From: Actinostola sp. cb2023 | Taxonomy: Eukaryota; Cnidaria; Anthozoa; Actiniaria; Actinostolidae | Direction: 5' to 3' | NCBI GenBank assembly: GCA_033675265.1 | Contig: JAUJYZ010000827.1 | Coordinates: 1-64,000 of the forward strand | DNA length: 64,000 bases | Shown here: positions 37,281-57,335 of the stretch, in pieces | Position numbering within the stretch: the stretch's first letter is position 1 | How the letters are laid out: each line of letters begins with the position of its first letter | Notes under the pieces: model-generated | Database searches by the model: none | Told to the model about the DNA's origin: nothing | What the model saw: the letters and a program-made list of their open reading frames with translations, nothing else | Position numbers and translations under genes: made by a program

Positions 37281-39008
37281 ATGGCAGCTGCCAGGAGGTA
37301 TGTGTTACTTCAGTGTTTTGTTGTACTATTGCTCGCTTTTACAAATTAAATGAAACTGAATCTTAGACATGAGAAAAAAACGGTAATTCATGACTCGAAA
37401 GCTCACATGGTTGTTGTCCAATTTATTGTTTATATATAGACGTAATTTCAACGATATCGTGGAATTATTGACATACGATTATTTGGATAGTTCAAGCAGT
37501 GATTCCAGCGACGATGATTTGTGTGAACTGTTGTTAGAAACGGCCTTTGCCCCTAAGCAGAAGCTTGGGCCCCATCTCAACTTGCAAGATATCTCAGATG
37601 ATAACTGTGAAAACATGTTTAGGTATACGTAGTTATAATTTTTTTTTAATCAATTACTTTCATTAAATATAAGCTTAAGCTTCAGTAAGCTTAATATATA
37701 CCTACTGTATGTTTTATAGATTTCAGAAGGATGATATGGATCGTCTTTTACATGCCTTAGAAATACCAGACCATTATATTTGTTCTCAAGGAACCAGTTC
37801 TTCAGGAATGGAATCTCTGATGATTATGTTAAGAAGATTAAGCTATCCAAATAGGTGGATAGATCTGGTTCCTGTCTTTGGAAGAAGTCAATTCGAGCTC
37901 AGTGTTATATTTAATGAGGTAATTAAATTAAAAGAAATATGCTTAGTATTTTAAATAATTTTATAAAGGCGGAAGTATCCACCTATATTATTTGTTTGCA
38001 TTTTAGATAGTTGACGACATATATGAAAGATATAAGGAGCTACTGACTTCATTAGATCTGGTGTGGCTAGACCCAGAAATGTTTTCACAAGTCATACATG
38101 CTAAAGGCTCTCCCCTTACTCAGTGTTGGGGTTTTATTGATGGCACTCCCAGAGGAATTGCAAGACCAATTTACAATCAAAGGATTATGTTTAGTGGACA
38201 TAAGAGAATTCACTGTCTAAAATTTCAGGTAAGATATATATTATATTTATAATATATATTATAAACACACATTTATTTCATTACTCTTTGTCACTGATGA
38301 ATATACAAATATGTATTATATAAATACACCTGTTTTCAAAAACGTTGCCCATTTACAAAATACAAAATAATAAAATAGTAAAAAGGAATTCATTAGAGAA
38401 ACAATGAGCTAGAGTTCAGCTTGAGTGTATTTCTTTTGTTTCTCTAATTAAATCCTTTTTTGCTAGTTTACTATTTTGTATTTTGTAAATGGGCAACGTT
38501 TTTGAAAACAGGTGTATATGAAATTAAACATTTTTCCTTTCAGTCAGTTCAGGCCCCCAATGGCTTGATTGCACACATGTTTGGTCCAATAGAGGGGAGG
38601 CGTCATGATGCATTTATGCTTGGAATGAGTGACCTGTTACCCGAGTTGCAAAGGCTTGTTAAACCTAATGGGGAGCCCTATGTGCTATATGGAGACCCAG
38701 CATATGGTATTTCACAAAATATATTAGCACCTTTTCGAGGTGCCAACTTGACAGCTGATGAACAAGAATTCAACAGAGCCATGAGCAAAGTCAGAGTAAG
38801 CGTGGAGTGGGGTTTCGGGAAAATAGTTCAGAACTTTGCTTTCTTAGATTTCAAAAAAAATCTAAAAGTGTTACTGCAACCTGTTGCAAAATACTATTTA
38901 GTGTCAACCATCTTGACTAATTGCCATACATGTTTGTATGGTTCTCTTGTAAGCAGCTTTTTTGACCTTAATCCACCATCACTAGAGTCATACCTGTCCA
39001 ATCAATAA
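37281..39008 (+). CDS. Harbinger-2 DDE transposase, intact, 361 aa, 5 exons
   Basis: Exons 37281-37297, 37440-37622, 37720-37918, 38007-38228 and 38544-39008. All junctions are in phase, totalling 1086 nt. The protein starts MAAARRRNFNDIVELL, has a Ser/Asp acidic patch (SSSDSSDDD), then the DDE-4 nuclease core with Asp in GFIDGTPR, Asp in YGDPAYG and Glu in VEWGFG, and ends near YLSNQ. The length is normal for a Harbinger transposase. It would cut and paste the element with the Myb-like partner encoded at 41164..39299. Intron 4 carries a 192-bp hairpin MITE (38325-38516) that leaves the splice sites intact. It is the best candidate in this window for an active transposase, although its partner gene may be frameshifted. 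Confidence 0.92.
38325..38516. mobile_element. Hairpin MITE, 192 bp, in Harbinger-2 transposase intron 4
   Basis: TACACCTGTTTTCAAAAACG with TTGCCCATTTACAAAATACA, and the near-perfect inverted arm ending CGTTTTTGAAAACAGGTGTA. It has the same TACACC end as 23974-25707 and 54245-54527. Confidence 0.9.
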
Positions 39009-39298
39009 GAATCATACAAAAAAAGCCAACAAAACACTATGAATCAAAGCACTGCATAAGTGTATGTCAATGTCTCTTTGTTGTCAGCAAAATGTGTCAG
39101 TCATACATTTTTTTGACATTTTGAATCTGTATCATAAAAGTAAACTGCATCAGGTTTTCCTTAATAAATAATATAAAATATAAATATATATTCCTCTGTC
39201 ATGAAATACCTTTCAATAATAAAGGCCTTCTAATTATAACATATAGCTGTGTTTTGTAACAGTAATTTAACTGGAACAAATGTTGCAGAATTTGCAAA

Positions 39299-41164
<1,866 letters not shown>

Positions 41165-41645
41165 CTTCTATGAAAAAGAAAGGATGATGAACGACAACAC
41201 GGCCACAGAAGCTAAATATCAACATGGTGAAATAAAACATAACTAAAGTCAAGGCTTCTAATCAGTCACAAACACCTGTTGAAAGCCGCCATGTTTGTTT
41301 TTCATTCGTTGTTATGTCTTCACTTAAAATGACGAAAATTGATACATGATTCATCGTTGAATTGTAAAACATTGTCATTTAAGAAGAACAGATATATAAG
41401 AGCATTAATTCAAGCCTTAAACGTGGGTTTCTTGAGTTAAAGTTATATAAAAACCTTGCCGTATTTCACTTACCTCTAGAAGCTGTTCCCGACGTAAAAA
41501 CGTGATCCGCAGTCGTCCACCTGACCTCAGGACCTAGGTCACGTGATATTTTGAGGTTTCCGGTTTCCGGTCATACAGAAAAAACTTCAATCTAAAACTC
41601 TCTATTGCCTCATAGAAACCTCGAACTCGTAGTCTAATTGTTGTA

Positions 41646-42210
41646 AAAAGTGCTACTTAGACGAAAATCGATCGAAGTTTAATTTAGCTGAAACTTCATT
41701 GAATAATTCTTCAAGGGTCTAATAATAACTAGTTAAAATATTTTTTCGATATTCCAGAGGGAAGTACTATATTTTCATGAATCTTTAGAGGTCAGTGACG
41801 TCATCTACTCAACCCAACATTCAGCTCCATACATTTCTTTGTATTTTGTGAGTCAAAATATCTCAATGTTTTGTTCAGATAACAGCTCTGCATTGAAGAC
41901 AACTGGTCAGACAATCAATCCTAAGCACAAATAATGTAAGAAAACTCCTTCACCCAAACTTTTAGCTTCATAGAAATAAAATAATTCAAGAAACTAAATG
42001 CAAAGAAATGTATGGAGCGAAGCTGTGTTGATTGTTAGGGTTGAGTAAATGACCTCACTGACACTTCTAAAGATTCATAAAAATGTAATACTTTCCATAG
42101 GAATTTTGAGAAAACACATTAACCAGTAATTGTATGGCTCTTTGAGATTATTTCAGTGAAGTTTCAGCTAAATTAAACTTCGATCGATTTTCGTCTAAGT
42201 AGCACTTTAA
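41646..42210. mobile_element. Palindromic element, about 565 bp, immediately upstream of gene B
   Basis: AAAGTGCTACTTAGACGAAA with ATCGATCGAAGTTTAATTTA and GCTGAAACTTCA at the left, and the inverted copy at the right. Inner stem: CCATACATTTCTTTG / CAAAGAAATGTATGG. The right end lies 41 bp before the gene B start codon, so the gene B promoter or leader must lie within or against this element. Confidence 0.85.
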
Positions 42211-42251
42211 ATATGGCATTGGCACATTTGTAGTTTCAGATCCTGTTTGAG

Positions 42252-48843
<6,592 letters not shown>

Positions 48844-49057
48844 AATATTCTACTTACAGCCAAGTGATTTGTTATTATTGCAATTTTGTGACAAAATAAC
48901 TATGAACACTCAAACGTTCTCAAGAATCAGTGCAATCGTTGCGTGACATATCTGACGTCAGCATCATTGTCGTATCAATCATGACCGACAACCAATCAAC
49001 TATCTACAGACCTTTGGGTGTATAGCAGATCGGCCAATGGGTAACTTTGAAATTTTA

Positions 49058-49114
49058 TTGTGTTAACATGTCTAGGTTTACTCTGCTCTTCGAAAGTCTA
49101 AGCTAGAAAGTTCC
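49058..49114 (+). promoter_or_regulatory. Conserved 5' leader/promoter of A2 (shared with A1)
   Basis: Matches 23150-23206 almost base for base up to the ATG. Only about 270 bp separate the gene B stop from the A2 start, so the A2 promoter must be compact. Confidence 0.6.
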
Positions 49115-52100
49115 ATGCAGTCTGATCAAGCACTTTGTGAACGGTTTGAACGATTCAGTGAGGTTACCATCAGTGAAAGTCTACGCAAAGCGTCCAGACT
49201 GATACCCAATAGCTTGATTGTAGGACTGGAGATTGCGCAGAGTTACACAAGTAAAATAAACACAACGATATCTTCTGTCAATGCAGGTAAGAAACAACCA
49301 CTGATCAAACTCTCAATCCATTTTCTTCATTAAAAGGTTCTACAATTTCGTATGTTGCTGATGTCGCAGTCAGCAGTTAATGCCATTAGGGCACGTTTGC
49401 ACGACCGTGCAATATGAACTCGTGGTTTGGTTGAGTTATAGTTATAGCTATAGTACGTTTTTAGGGGCTGTACTAAACAGCGAAACACCGAAATGAAACC
49501 AGAAACGAAACACCGAAACGAAACAGGGATAAATTTCTGATATTCCAAATATTGATGATTCTGGTTGTCGGACTTCACTTCAATGCTTTACTGACATGTG
49601 AACTCATTCCTTTGAAGTTGTTGAAGTTGAATTCAATGCTTTGAAATAGTACAGGTATTCCCTTTACTGCTGCTGTCGGCCGATTAAGGTGATTCCCTTG
49701 AATTGCATTGCGCACGCTCTACTGCGCACGATTCTGAATAAAATTTTAGTTGACGAGCGCGCGCTAACTTACGCGATCGAGCTCGCGCACATTGGAGACC
49801 ATTGGAAATCGTTAAATATTTCAAGTGTAACTGAAGTTTTCTCAAAATAGATCGAAAACGAGCACGGTGACCCCATTTTTTATTCAATAACTTTCATCAC
49901 ACTATAGTTCTCTAGTATATAGCAAAGTATTAAAAGGTTAGGATTTCAAACATTAAAAAAATTGAATAAAAGCATACGGAGTATCGATTTTTAGACCCTC
50001 TCGGTGCTTCGAACATCTGTGTTTTTTGTTCTATTTTTCGACAACTATGCAAAATTCGAGCATTTTCTTACTATCAGACGGTAGGCTAGAGATACAAAAG
50101 CTATAGCAACCACTTTAGTTCATTATTAATAGTTTGTCTTTTAAGTTGTGGAAAATTATTTACCCGATCCCGATGTCACGCGAGACTCGACTGAAAGACC
50201 TAAAATACCATAATTTCAAAGCAGTGTAGCGCAAAAATGAGCGCGGTGACCCCCTGTTTTTAGTGCATTTTTTGAAACTCCATAATGTAATGTATTACCA
50301 TGCCAAGTTATAGAAAATTCTAGGATTTGCTTCTATTTCAAGGGAATCACCTTAAACACGCGAAGAAATTTTAAAAAAATTATTGGACGCCATGTTTATT
50401 TTAGTTTATTTTTTATTTACTAGCTAAGACCATGTTTTTATATATTTCTATAAAATTTACGTATGGATGACCTGATATTTCTCAAGATATCGGAAGATTT
50501 TAAGCTGAGCGAGCTGTCAATTTCAGTTGGAGGACGCAATGATATTTTGCTTGAATTTATTTATTTGAACGATACATTTCAGAAAGAAATCCAATCCATA
50601 TGAACGTTCTACAGCCCTAACAGACCTTGGTTTGGAAAAGAAACCAATGACAATGTACGAAAAGGTTATGAAAAGGTAGACACAGTTGATCTAACCGGTC
50701 TTCCTGTGCTTTTAATACTAAAATAAATATGGCGTCCAAGAACTTTTTCTTCGCGCGTTTAATCGGCCGACAGCAGCAGTAAAGGGAATATCTGTACTAT
50801 TCAGTTCAAAGCTTTGAATTCAACTTCTACAACTTCAAAGGCGGATTGAGTTCACATGCCAGTAAATCATGGAAGCGAAGTCAGACTTCCATCATCAGTT
50901 GTTTAGGTACGATCGAGTCGCTTTGATTTTAAAATAAAACTATTTTTAGAGTGAATTGTACTATGATTATATTATTTTTTCTGTTCAATATTTGGAATAT
51001 CAGAAATTTATCCCTGTTTCGTTTCGGTGTTTCGTTTCGGTGTTTCGCTGTTTAGTACAGCCCCGTTTTTAGCTATAGAAGGCTCACTCCATTTTCATCT
51101 CAATCTTTGTTGAAATGAAAGTTGGTTGTGAATAATTGAAAATGCGGAGTCTGAAACCTGGAAGCTACAAGAAAAACCGAGTGAAGATGCTAGTTTATCC
51201 GCGATCAAGTTGTGTACAATGGCGTTGCTTATGAGAGTCCCAGTTGTCTCAAATACTGCCCCAAGACAGACCAAAATAGAAGTGAAATTAATAACAGTTC
51301 AGAAAGAGAACTGAGAAATGTAACAAGTTTTAATTTAAAGTCAAGATGAAGTCGAAACGAAGGAAGTTATAGCTGTTCATACAAGGAAATGTTAAAATCT
51401 TCGTGGTCAGCTGTGCGCGGTTCTGGTAGCTAGTAGAGCTAAGAGATATCTACAACGAAATACTTGAGTTGAACCAATAGTCTGCTCCGTAGGCAACTAC
51501 TCCATTCGGGCTTCCTGTGGCAAAGATCGATTGGGAAGGAAGTAATTAATTAGATGCGTATATCCATTCAATCCAGTCCTGATTGACTGGAGTGGCCATA
51601 GGAAGGTTACGAACCAGGCTAAGAGAGCCAATGGAGCTGATTCAGAAGAGATCCAAGTGACAGAACTATTCATCGGACACCACATCAAGGTTGGTACTAC
51701 GCAGAACGAACATCAAGGCTATTGGATAACTGGTGGTCCGTCACTGTCGCCCAAGCTACTTGTCTAAATGTACAGTTTGCAAGCGTCTACAAATGTACTG
51801 GGATACCTTTTTAAATGCTAGAAGATGGCAGACCTGCCGACTGGATCTACCGACCGAATTGAACCGTTGCATCTGTTCATTGACCCATTTTAATCAAATC
51901 AAAGCGGAGTGAGGTGAATCGGTATGGTGTATTATTCACATACATGTCGTCCAGAGGAGTTCACTTAGAAGCAGCGAGCTCACTAGACATCTCATCCTTC
52001 ATAAATGCCCTCCGGCGTTTTATGAACCGCCTTGGGGCAGTCAAGCCGAATAGACTGCGAAGCGATAAAGGTTCAAACTTTGTGGGAAGTCGAAATGAGC

Positions 52101-53516
52101 TGAAAGCCGGATTACCTAAGCAACCTTGCTGACGGAAGCAGATGGTATATCATCAATTAAAACCACTTACAGTGTCAAACCTTAACGGTTCAGATGCACC
52201 TGAACCTTTTGAAAGGCTAAAACAGCTAATCACCTCATCATGATAAGATAGTGCTACCCCCACCGAGAAACGACGAAAGACGTCGTGTATTCCAGGAAAT
52301 GGTGGAGAAGTGTACAGTATATGACCCATCAGTGAAGACAAGACAGAAGTGAACGCGCCCACAGAGGAATATCGTGAACTGATAGTATAATTGTGAGGGA
52401 AGATGAAAGTCATCGATGTACCTGGCCCCCTTAGCTAGCTAAGGTAGTACACTGCTATCCAAGTGAAGATGGACAGAAAGTGCAGCTCATGATTTCTGGA
52501 AGATTAGAGAGTTCCCCTACGAGGAGCCATTGCAAGCAAACATAAACACGATCGTTAGGTTAACATCCAGGAGCTGTTTAGTCTTTAGATAAACACTAGG
52601 TAAACTTTAGTCGATAAGTGTTTTATTACGAATAACTGCAGCAAACAGGAGCCATGTCGCTAACGTGGCGGTCAGCGGTTAATGCAATTAGGACACGTTT
52701 GTAACGACGACGTTGTTAGTTCAGCCATGTACTCGTGGTGTTGTGAGTTTTAGTACCATTTTCATCTCCACCGGTATCTTGTTAAAATGTTGGTTGTGAA
52801 TAAATTATACCGCGGTGGTGTCATTCTTTGCGGTCCTGCGCAAGGAAGCAACAAGTTCGACAACAATAATAATAATATTAACAAGGCCTGGACAAAATAC
52901 CCCAAAGCGAATCGGCTGTTGCTCGGCCTTTTAAGGAGAGAGAAAAGTGTAAACGCCAAAGACAACGAGTGAGTTTTGTCGAGAATATGCACTTTTTGCT
53001 TGACTCTTTCCCATGATAAATATATATTACAAACTAAAGAATTTCCAGCAAATGTATCCTAATTTAGTCTGGTCTGTTGCCAGGTTTTGTGTGCACCAGC
53101 AGGTGCCGGTCATGATAGTAATATTTTAGTTGCACAATCCCCTCATAAACATTTCAGTGTACGAAAGGTGGATAGCGTTATCCGTTTGATAAATGTAGCC
53201 TGTTATCTAATTACGTTATCCAGTGGATGGGGATTTATCCAACGCGCTATCCACCTTTCGTACAACCGGGGCATGTGTTTAGGAGAATTTAGGAGCTCAT
53301 TTTAGTTCCCTAAGGCCCAGTCCTCCTCTGTTCAGTATCATATTGAACAATTATTCGCCGAAGTGGAGGTGAGTAGTGGTGGATATTTACCGAGCCGCGA
53401 GTCCTCGAGCGGCAAGGTAAATATTCACCACTACTCAACGGATAAAAAATGGCACTTTATTAAACAAATAAATTTGGAGACTGTAGCGAAACGAGACGCC
53501 ATTTTGAATCTCGTCC

Positions 53517-53567
<51 letters not shown>

Positions 53568-56500
53568 ACGCCAAAATTGCTATCCACTCATTTGGTAAAT
53601 ACTAATGACAGATATACGTAGTTGGCGTAGAAAAGATAAATACTGATTTCCTCAAATTAAATATCTTGCTGTGAACTATCGGTGATTACTTTCTATAAAA
53701 CTCAGCACGAAGAGTAACAAATTCAGCCAGTTACTTGTACCGTAACAAACATGATAATTGATGATCAAAAATAGCAGGCATTTGCGCGCAAAGAAACATA
53801 ATATATTATAAAACATGTAGACAGAATGGTTTCTAGAACCATGACTAAAACATCCTATTTAAATTTTTTGAAATATTTTCTTTTTTTCAGCCATCGAGAC
53901 TATGAACACAGTGTCTCTAAGCACAAACTGCGTGACAGCCAAAGTGATCGGTACTGTTGTAAGCCTCAGCCTTGGTGTACTGACTGGAGTTATTTCGATG
54001 CAAACTAGTCAATACAAAGATGAAATTGAAAATTCTGTAAGTATCTATATATTAGATGAAGGGCAGAACTGATGGGAAGAAATGATTTGTCTGCGCGCAT
54101 ATTATAAATGATAAATTTCTGTTTTCAGAGACGTTGTCCTATATGAAATAGGTGGATATTTACCGAGCCGCGATCGAGTCTTCGAGCGGCGACGCAAATA
54201 TCTACCACTACTCACCGAGACTGCGGGGAATGATTGTTTTAGTATACACCTATTTCAAATAACGTTGTCGCGTTCAAAGCAACAAGCGTCAAGCCAAGAC
54301 CGAAGTGAATGCTGGTTTTGTGCTGACAATTATTTAAATCACAATTGTTTCTATAAGGACTAATTACAAAATCTGAACATTTCCACGTGCTTGTTTGCAT
54401 ATCACACTTCGTTCCTTAGAAAATAGGTCTGATTTAAATAATTTGCCAACACAAGACCAGCATGCACTTCGGTCTTGGCTTGACGCTTGTTGCTTTGAAC
54501 GCGACAACGTTATTTGAAATAGGTGTATACCACACAAGTGAATAGCCAGCCAAATATATAACATTTATTTTCAAGAAAAAGACACGCTCGCGAAACGCGA
54601 CGCCATCTTGTTTTGGAGGTAAATAGCCAAGGATATCCCTAGTTTGATTAACCAATCACAGCGCACGAAAAGCACTATTCACTTGTGTGGTTCGTGTGTG
54701 GTAAATACTAATGATAATTATTCCTTTTAACATTTTATTATTTCAAATATGACAACGTTTCTGAAAACAGTTGTATGTATATAGCGCGTATCAGTAATGA
54801 AAAAATTCACATATATACCTATATATTCACTCGTTTGCAGAAACGTTGTAGTATACATTTATACAAATATTTATGAGATACAAGATATCTAATGAGATAC
54901 AAAGTGCGAAACAGCGCTTATTTTCTTCTAATATATCAGAATCATCAATTTTAGATTAGTATCGCATCCAGCAAGGACAACACAATAATTTTCAGCACTA
55001 TTTTGTGCTTAAACAGTTGTATTTTAGCATGTTTAACATTTTGCATCTCATTAGATATTTGTATAAATACTACAACGTTTCTGCAATTGAGTGTACATAC
55101 AATATATATACCATTAAATAACAAGTTTGAAAAAACATTTTTCTTCCCAACCAGTTTACGGAACAGGTTCTACCAGCAATGAATGAATATTCAATCAATA
55201 CTGCACTGAAAGTCATCTTGAAAAGCCTACCAGCCAGGGAAAAGAGAAACGAAAAACTGGAGAAAGCTTTCCTATTTATAAGTGACTTTGTTGATGATCC
55301 TGTTGGTGGCAGTGTTGATGTTGGTGGACTCAATAACACTTTGGTTCGAGTCTCATCTTACGTGCAACAATTTGTTGACGTGTTTCGATGTTATCGCAAG
55401 ATCTTCCAGGTTATCGGTCGTATTGTTCAAGGGTAAATATTTCAACATATTAAAATATTAAAATATTAGATATTGCATATTTTATATAAAAATAAAATAG
55501 AACAAATATATAAGTAAATAAAAAATTAACAATCAAAGCAGGAAGAAAGAAACGAATAAAGAAAGAAATGACTGACTGATTGATTGAATGAATGAAACAA
55601 GGATCGTTGAGACAGCAAAGAACTACCACCAAAGACTATTTATGGAATCCTGGCATTTCACTAAAAGAACCAAAATCAGATTCCAGAAATATTTAACAAA
55701 TTGCAGATGGTTTTGAGTTGTCTCTACTCTTATTGACACATACTTGACGTATAAAATGTTCAAAACTCAAGTGGATTCACGAGCGCAGCAGTTTTTTACA
55801 ATAACAAAGTAAAAATAACCATCCAAACTCAACTGAGGTAAAAGTTTGAAAGAAAAACAGTTTCAAGCGCGCGCTGGCTCCGTGCGCGAGCGATTCGTCA
55901 TACGGTGTGTCTGTAATTTTGATGTAATGGCGTAGGAGTTGACCTGATAACACGTGTTGGTTAAAGGGGTAGCTGTTTCGCGGGTAAAGGAATATCCTCG
56001 CCGAGACTTTGGATATCCTTGAGGGGTTATAAACCAGGACAAGCGTTCAGATGCAAGCGAATAGGTCTGAGAGAGCTGTCCTTGCTGTCACATCAGTGTT
56101 CAGCTCAGTTCTCCTCTCGTTATAAAGAGTTCTGTCTCTTTTCCCGATATAGCTAACGCCATATGCAACCGAGATAAGTGAATTCATAGACAACGCTGGA
56201 AAGGCTGAGGGATCAAGTACTTGCTGTTAACATGTGTTAACACTTGCGAGTACAAGTTTTGACAAATAGTGATTGCCAAGATCGTTGTCGCCAACAACCC
56301 AAGACCCGGGAAACGAATCCCAACACCATCTATTGGCACCTATCGTACCTTGGCAACAGTAGTCAATCACTTGTCAAAGCTTTTACCCGCAAGCTACGCA
56401 GATGCTTTAAACCAGATAGTTGTTCTATTCTATACCCTGTTGTGTCCCTGCTCTAGGATATCCAAAGTCTCAACGAGGATATATTTAGGCCCTTCTTTCC

Positions 56501-56662
56501 TTCTCATGCAGCACCTCCTGAACATTAGTCTCTAAGGACTTACAAATGTTTAATTGTCATTTTCCTTAATTTTGTTGGTGTGTTTTGTAATCTCTTATAT
56601 AATGACTCCGATGATGATGCTGCATTTTACCAACGTCTGCAGTTTTTCTTTGTCTACCTTCT

Positions 56663-56759
<97 letters not shown>

Positions 56760-57285
56760 GGTTTATTCACAGTATTTTAACTGATTGTCGGTTATTGGCC
56801 ATGGACTCGAAATTAACTTCTATTACTTGAAGTTATCGCCGGGATGGTCGTGGTTTAATTTAATCTGAAAATGTTTTTCTTGCTTTCATTTCAGTTGTAA
56901 AGATGGTGTTGATAGCTTTGACAATCTTTACAATAAATACACCTCGGCGGCAAATATTAAAAACTGTTCAGAGACGTCGATGCTTGAACTTCCTCCCAAA
57001 CAAACAATCCAGCAGCTTGTTGATCGTGCATCTCAACCCAACAAGTTGAATTTTAATTCAAAGGACTGTAAACAAAACCAGCAACAAGACGATCCAGGAT
57101 ATGTATACTATGATGACTACGACTATGATGATGATGATGATGATGATGATGTGGAGAAGCTGAGCCCATCGCAAAGAATGATGGTGTGTGATCTGAGGAA
57201 AAAGTCCAAGACACAAAGTAACATTTCACAGTTGATCAAAATGAACGAGAGATTGATTGGTGCTGTGAGATGTAAGCAGTCTTGA
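49115..57285 (+). CDS. Gene A2: predicted single-pass membrane protein, 328 aa, 4 exons (paralogue of A1)
   Basis: Exons 49115-49286, 53891-54036, 55155-55432 and 56895-57285, all in phase (1, 0, 2), totalling 987 nt. Exon 1 matches A1 with scattered replacements (REFERENCE positions such as R8C and R25K). Exon 2 is 12 nt shorter and unrelated in detail, but it encodes the same kind of segment, with a hydrophobic helix at about residues 72-94. Exon 3 differs from A1 at only about 4 of 278 bases, three of them amino-acid changes. Exon 4 differs at about 3 bases plus one extra GAT, giving eight Asp in a row instead of seven. No signal peptide was seen; topology is type II or III by inference. 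The function is unknown. Intron 1 contains a nested transposon stack and intron 2 several MITEs. AATAAA is at 57330. Confidence 0.75.
49464..51064. mobile_element. TIR element, 1601 bp, inserted in the 5' LTR
   Basis: Ends GGGGCTGTACTAAACAGCGA.. and ..TCGCTGTTTAGTACAGCCCC are flanked by a perfect 7-bp duplication GTTTTTA (49457-49463 and 51065-51071). The arms run for over 250 bp (AACACCGAAACGAAACAGGG, CTGCTGTCGGCCGATTAA, TTGGACGCCAT). The interior has no transposase. Confidence 0.88.
49688..50351. mobile_element. TTAA-target MITE, 664 bp, nested in the TIR element
   Basis: Ends GGTGATTCCCTTGAA.. and ..TTCAAGGGAATCACC are flanked by TTAA on both sides (49684-49687 and 50352-50355). The opposite arm of the host element (50750-50775) keeps the unoccupied site with a single TTAA. 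A TTAA duplication is the signature of piggyBac-type transposases. Confidence 0.88.
51700..52420 (+). pseudogene. BEL/Pao pol remnant (zinc-binding motif and integrase core)
   Basis: A CxxC zinc-binding remnant (KCTVCKR) is read at about 51766-51786. The integrase core runs at 51914-52132 (MNRYGVLFTYMSSRGVHLEA.., SLDISSFINALRRF, LRSDKGSNFVG). The ALRRF and LRSD-G-NFVG blocks are typical of BEL/Pao integrases; in this copy the Asn of SDNG is Lys. Stops and frameshifts on both sides show the gene is dead. Confidence 0.8.
53085..53270. mobile_element. Palindromic element with CTATCCACC stem, intron 1 of A2
   Basis: GTACGAAAGGTGGATAGCG at 53159 pairs with CGCTATCCACCTTTCGTAC at 53247-53265. Between them are CCGTTTGATAAATG and TTATCCAGTGGATGGGGATT, which also pair partly. 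Confidence 0.75.
53360..53606. mobile_element. Interspersed element with hairpin end (copy of 46935-47228)
   Basis: GAAGTGGAGGTGAGTAGTGG, then a stem GTGGATATTTACC../..GGTAAATATTCACCAC around CTCGAG, then GCGAAACGAGACGCCATTTT and AGCCAAGGATATTCCGAGTT. It is inverted relative to the copy in gene B. Confidence 0.85.
54150..54716. mobile_element. Third copy of the GTGGATATTTACC element, split by a MITE, intron 2 of A2
   Basis: Left part 54150-54240 (GGTGGATATTTACCGAGCCG ... CCACTACTCACCGAG). Right part 54585-54716 (CGAAACGCGACGCCATCTTG, AGCCAAGGATATCCCTAG). Both match the copies at 46935 and 53360. The MITE 54245-54527 sits between them. Confidence 0.7.
54245..54527. mobile_element. TACACC-end MITE, 283 bp
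   Basis: TACACCTATTTCAAATAACG, TTGTCGCGTTCAAAGCAACA and AGCGTCAAGCCAAGACCGAA pair with a near-perfect inverted arm ending CGTTATTTGAAATAGGTGTA. Confidence 0.9.
54823..55102. mobile_element. Palindromic MITE, about 280 bp, ending 52 bp before A2 exon 3
   Basis: TTTGCAGAAACGTTGTAGTA with TTTATACAAATAT and the inverted ATATTTGTATAAATACTACA then ACGTTTCTGCAA. It is placed just upstream of the exon 3 acceptor. Confidence 0.8.
55985..56485. mobile_element. Inverted-repeat element, about 500 bp, intron 3 of A2
   Basis: GGTAAAGGAATATCCTCGCC and GAGACTTTGGATATCCT pair with AGGATATCCAAAGTCTC and AACGAGGATATAT on the other side. The arms are short and the interior is not coding. Confidence 0.55.
56665..56758. 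repeat. (AAT)n microsatellite, intron 3 of A2
   Basis: About 31 perfect units; the poly-Asn and poly-Ile frames are artefacts. Confidence 0.96.
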
Positions 57286-57329
57286 AAGATGTTGCACAAT
57301 TGTAAAGCATGGATGTGCTACAATGGTAC

Positions 57330-57335
57330 AATAAA
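57330..57335 (+). terminator. Poly(A) signal of A2
   Basis: AATAAA in the same context as the A1 signal. Similarity to the A1 3' region resumes weakly at 57507-57560 (TTTTGCTTGAGCTCCTGCAA). Confidence 0.7.

Larger units (their letters stand above)
49353..52853. mobile_element. Degraded BEL/Pao-type LTR retrotransposon in intron 1 of A2
   Basis: Two LTR-like copies of about 200 bp: 49353-49463 plus 51072-51169 (split by an insertion) and 52655-52853. Both start TGT(T/C)GCT, share GTCAGC(A/G)GTTAATGC, ATTAGG.CACGTTTG, CCATTTTCATCTC and GTTGGTTGTGAATAA, and end GGAAGC.ACA. Between them lies a broken pol with an integrase core (51914-52132). Internal length is too short for a full element, so it is an old deleted copy. 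Confidence 0.75.
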
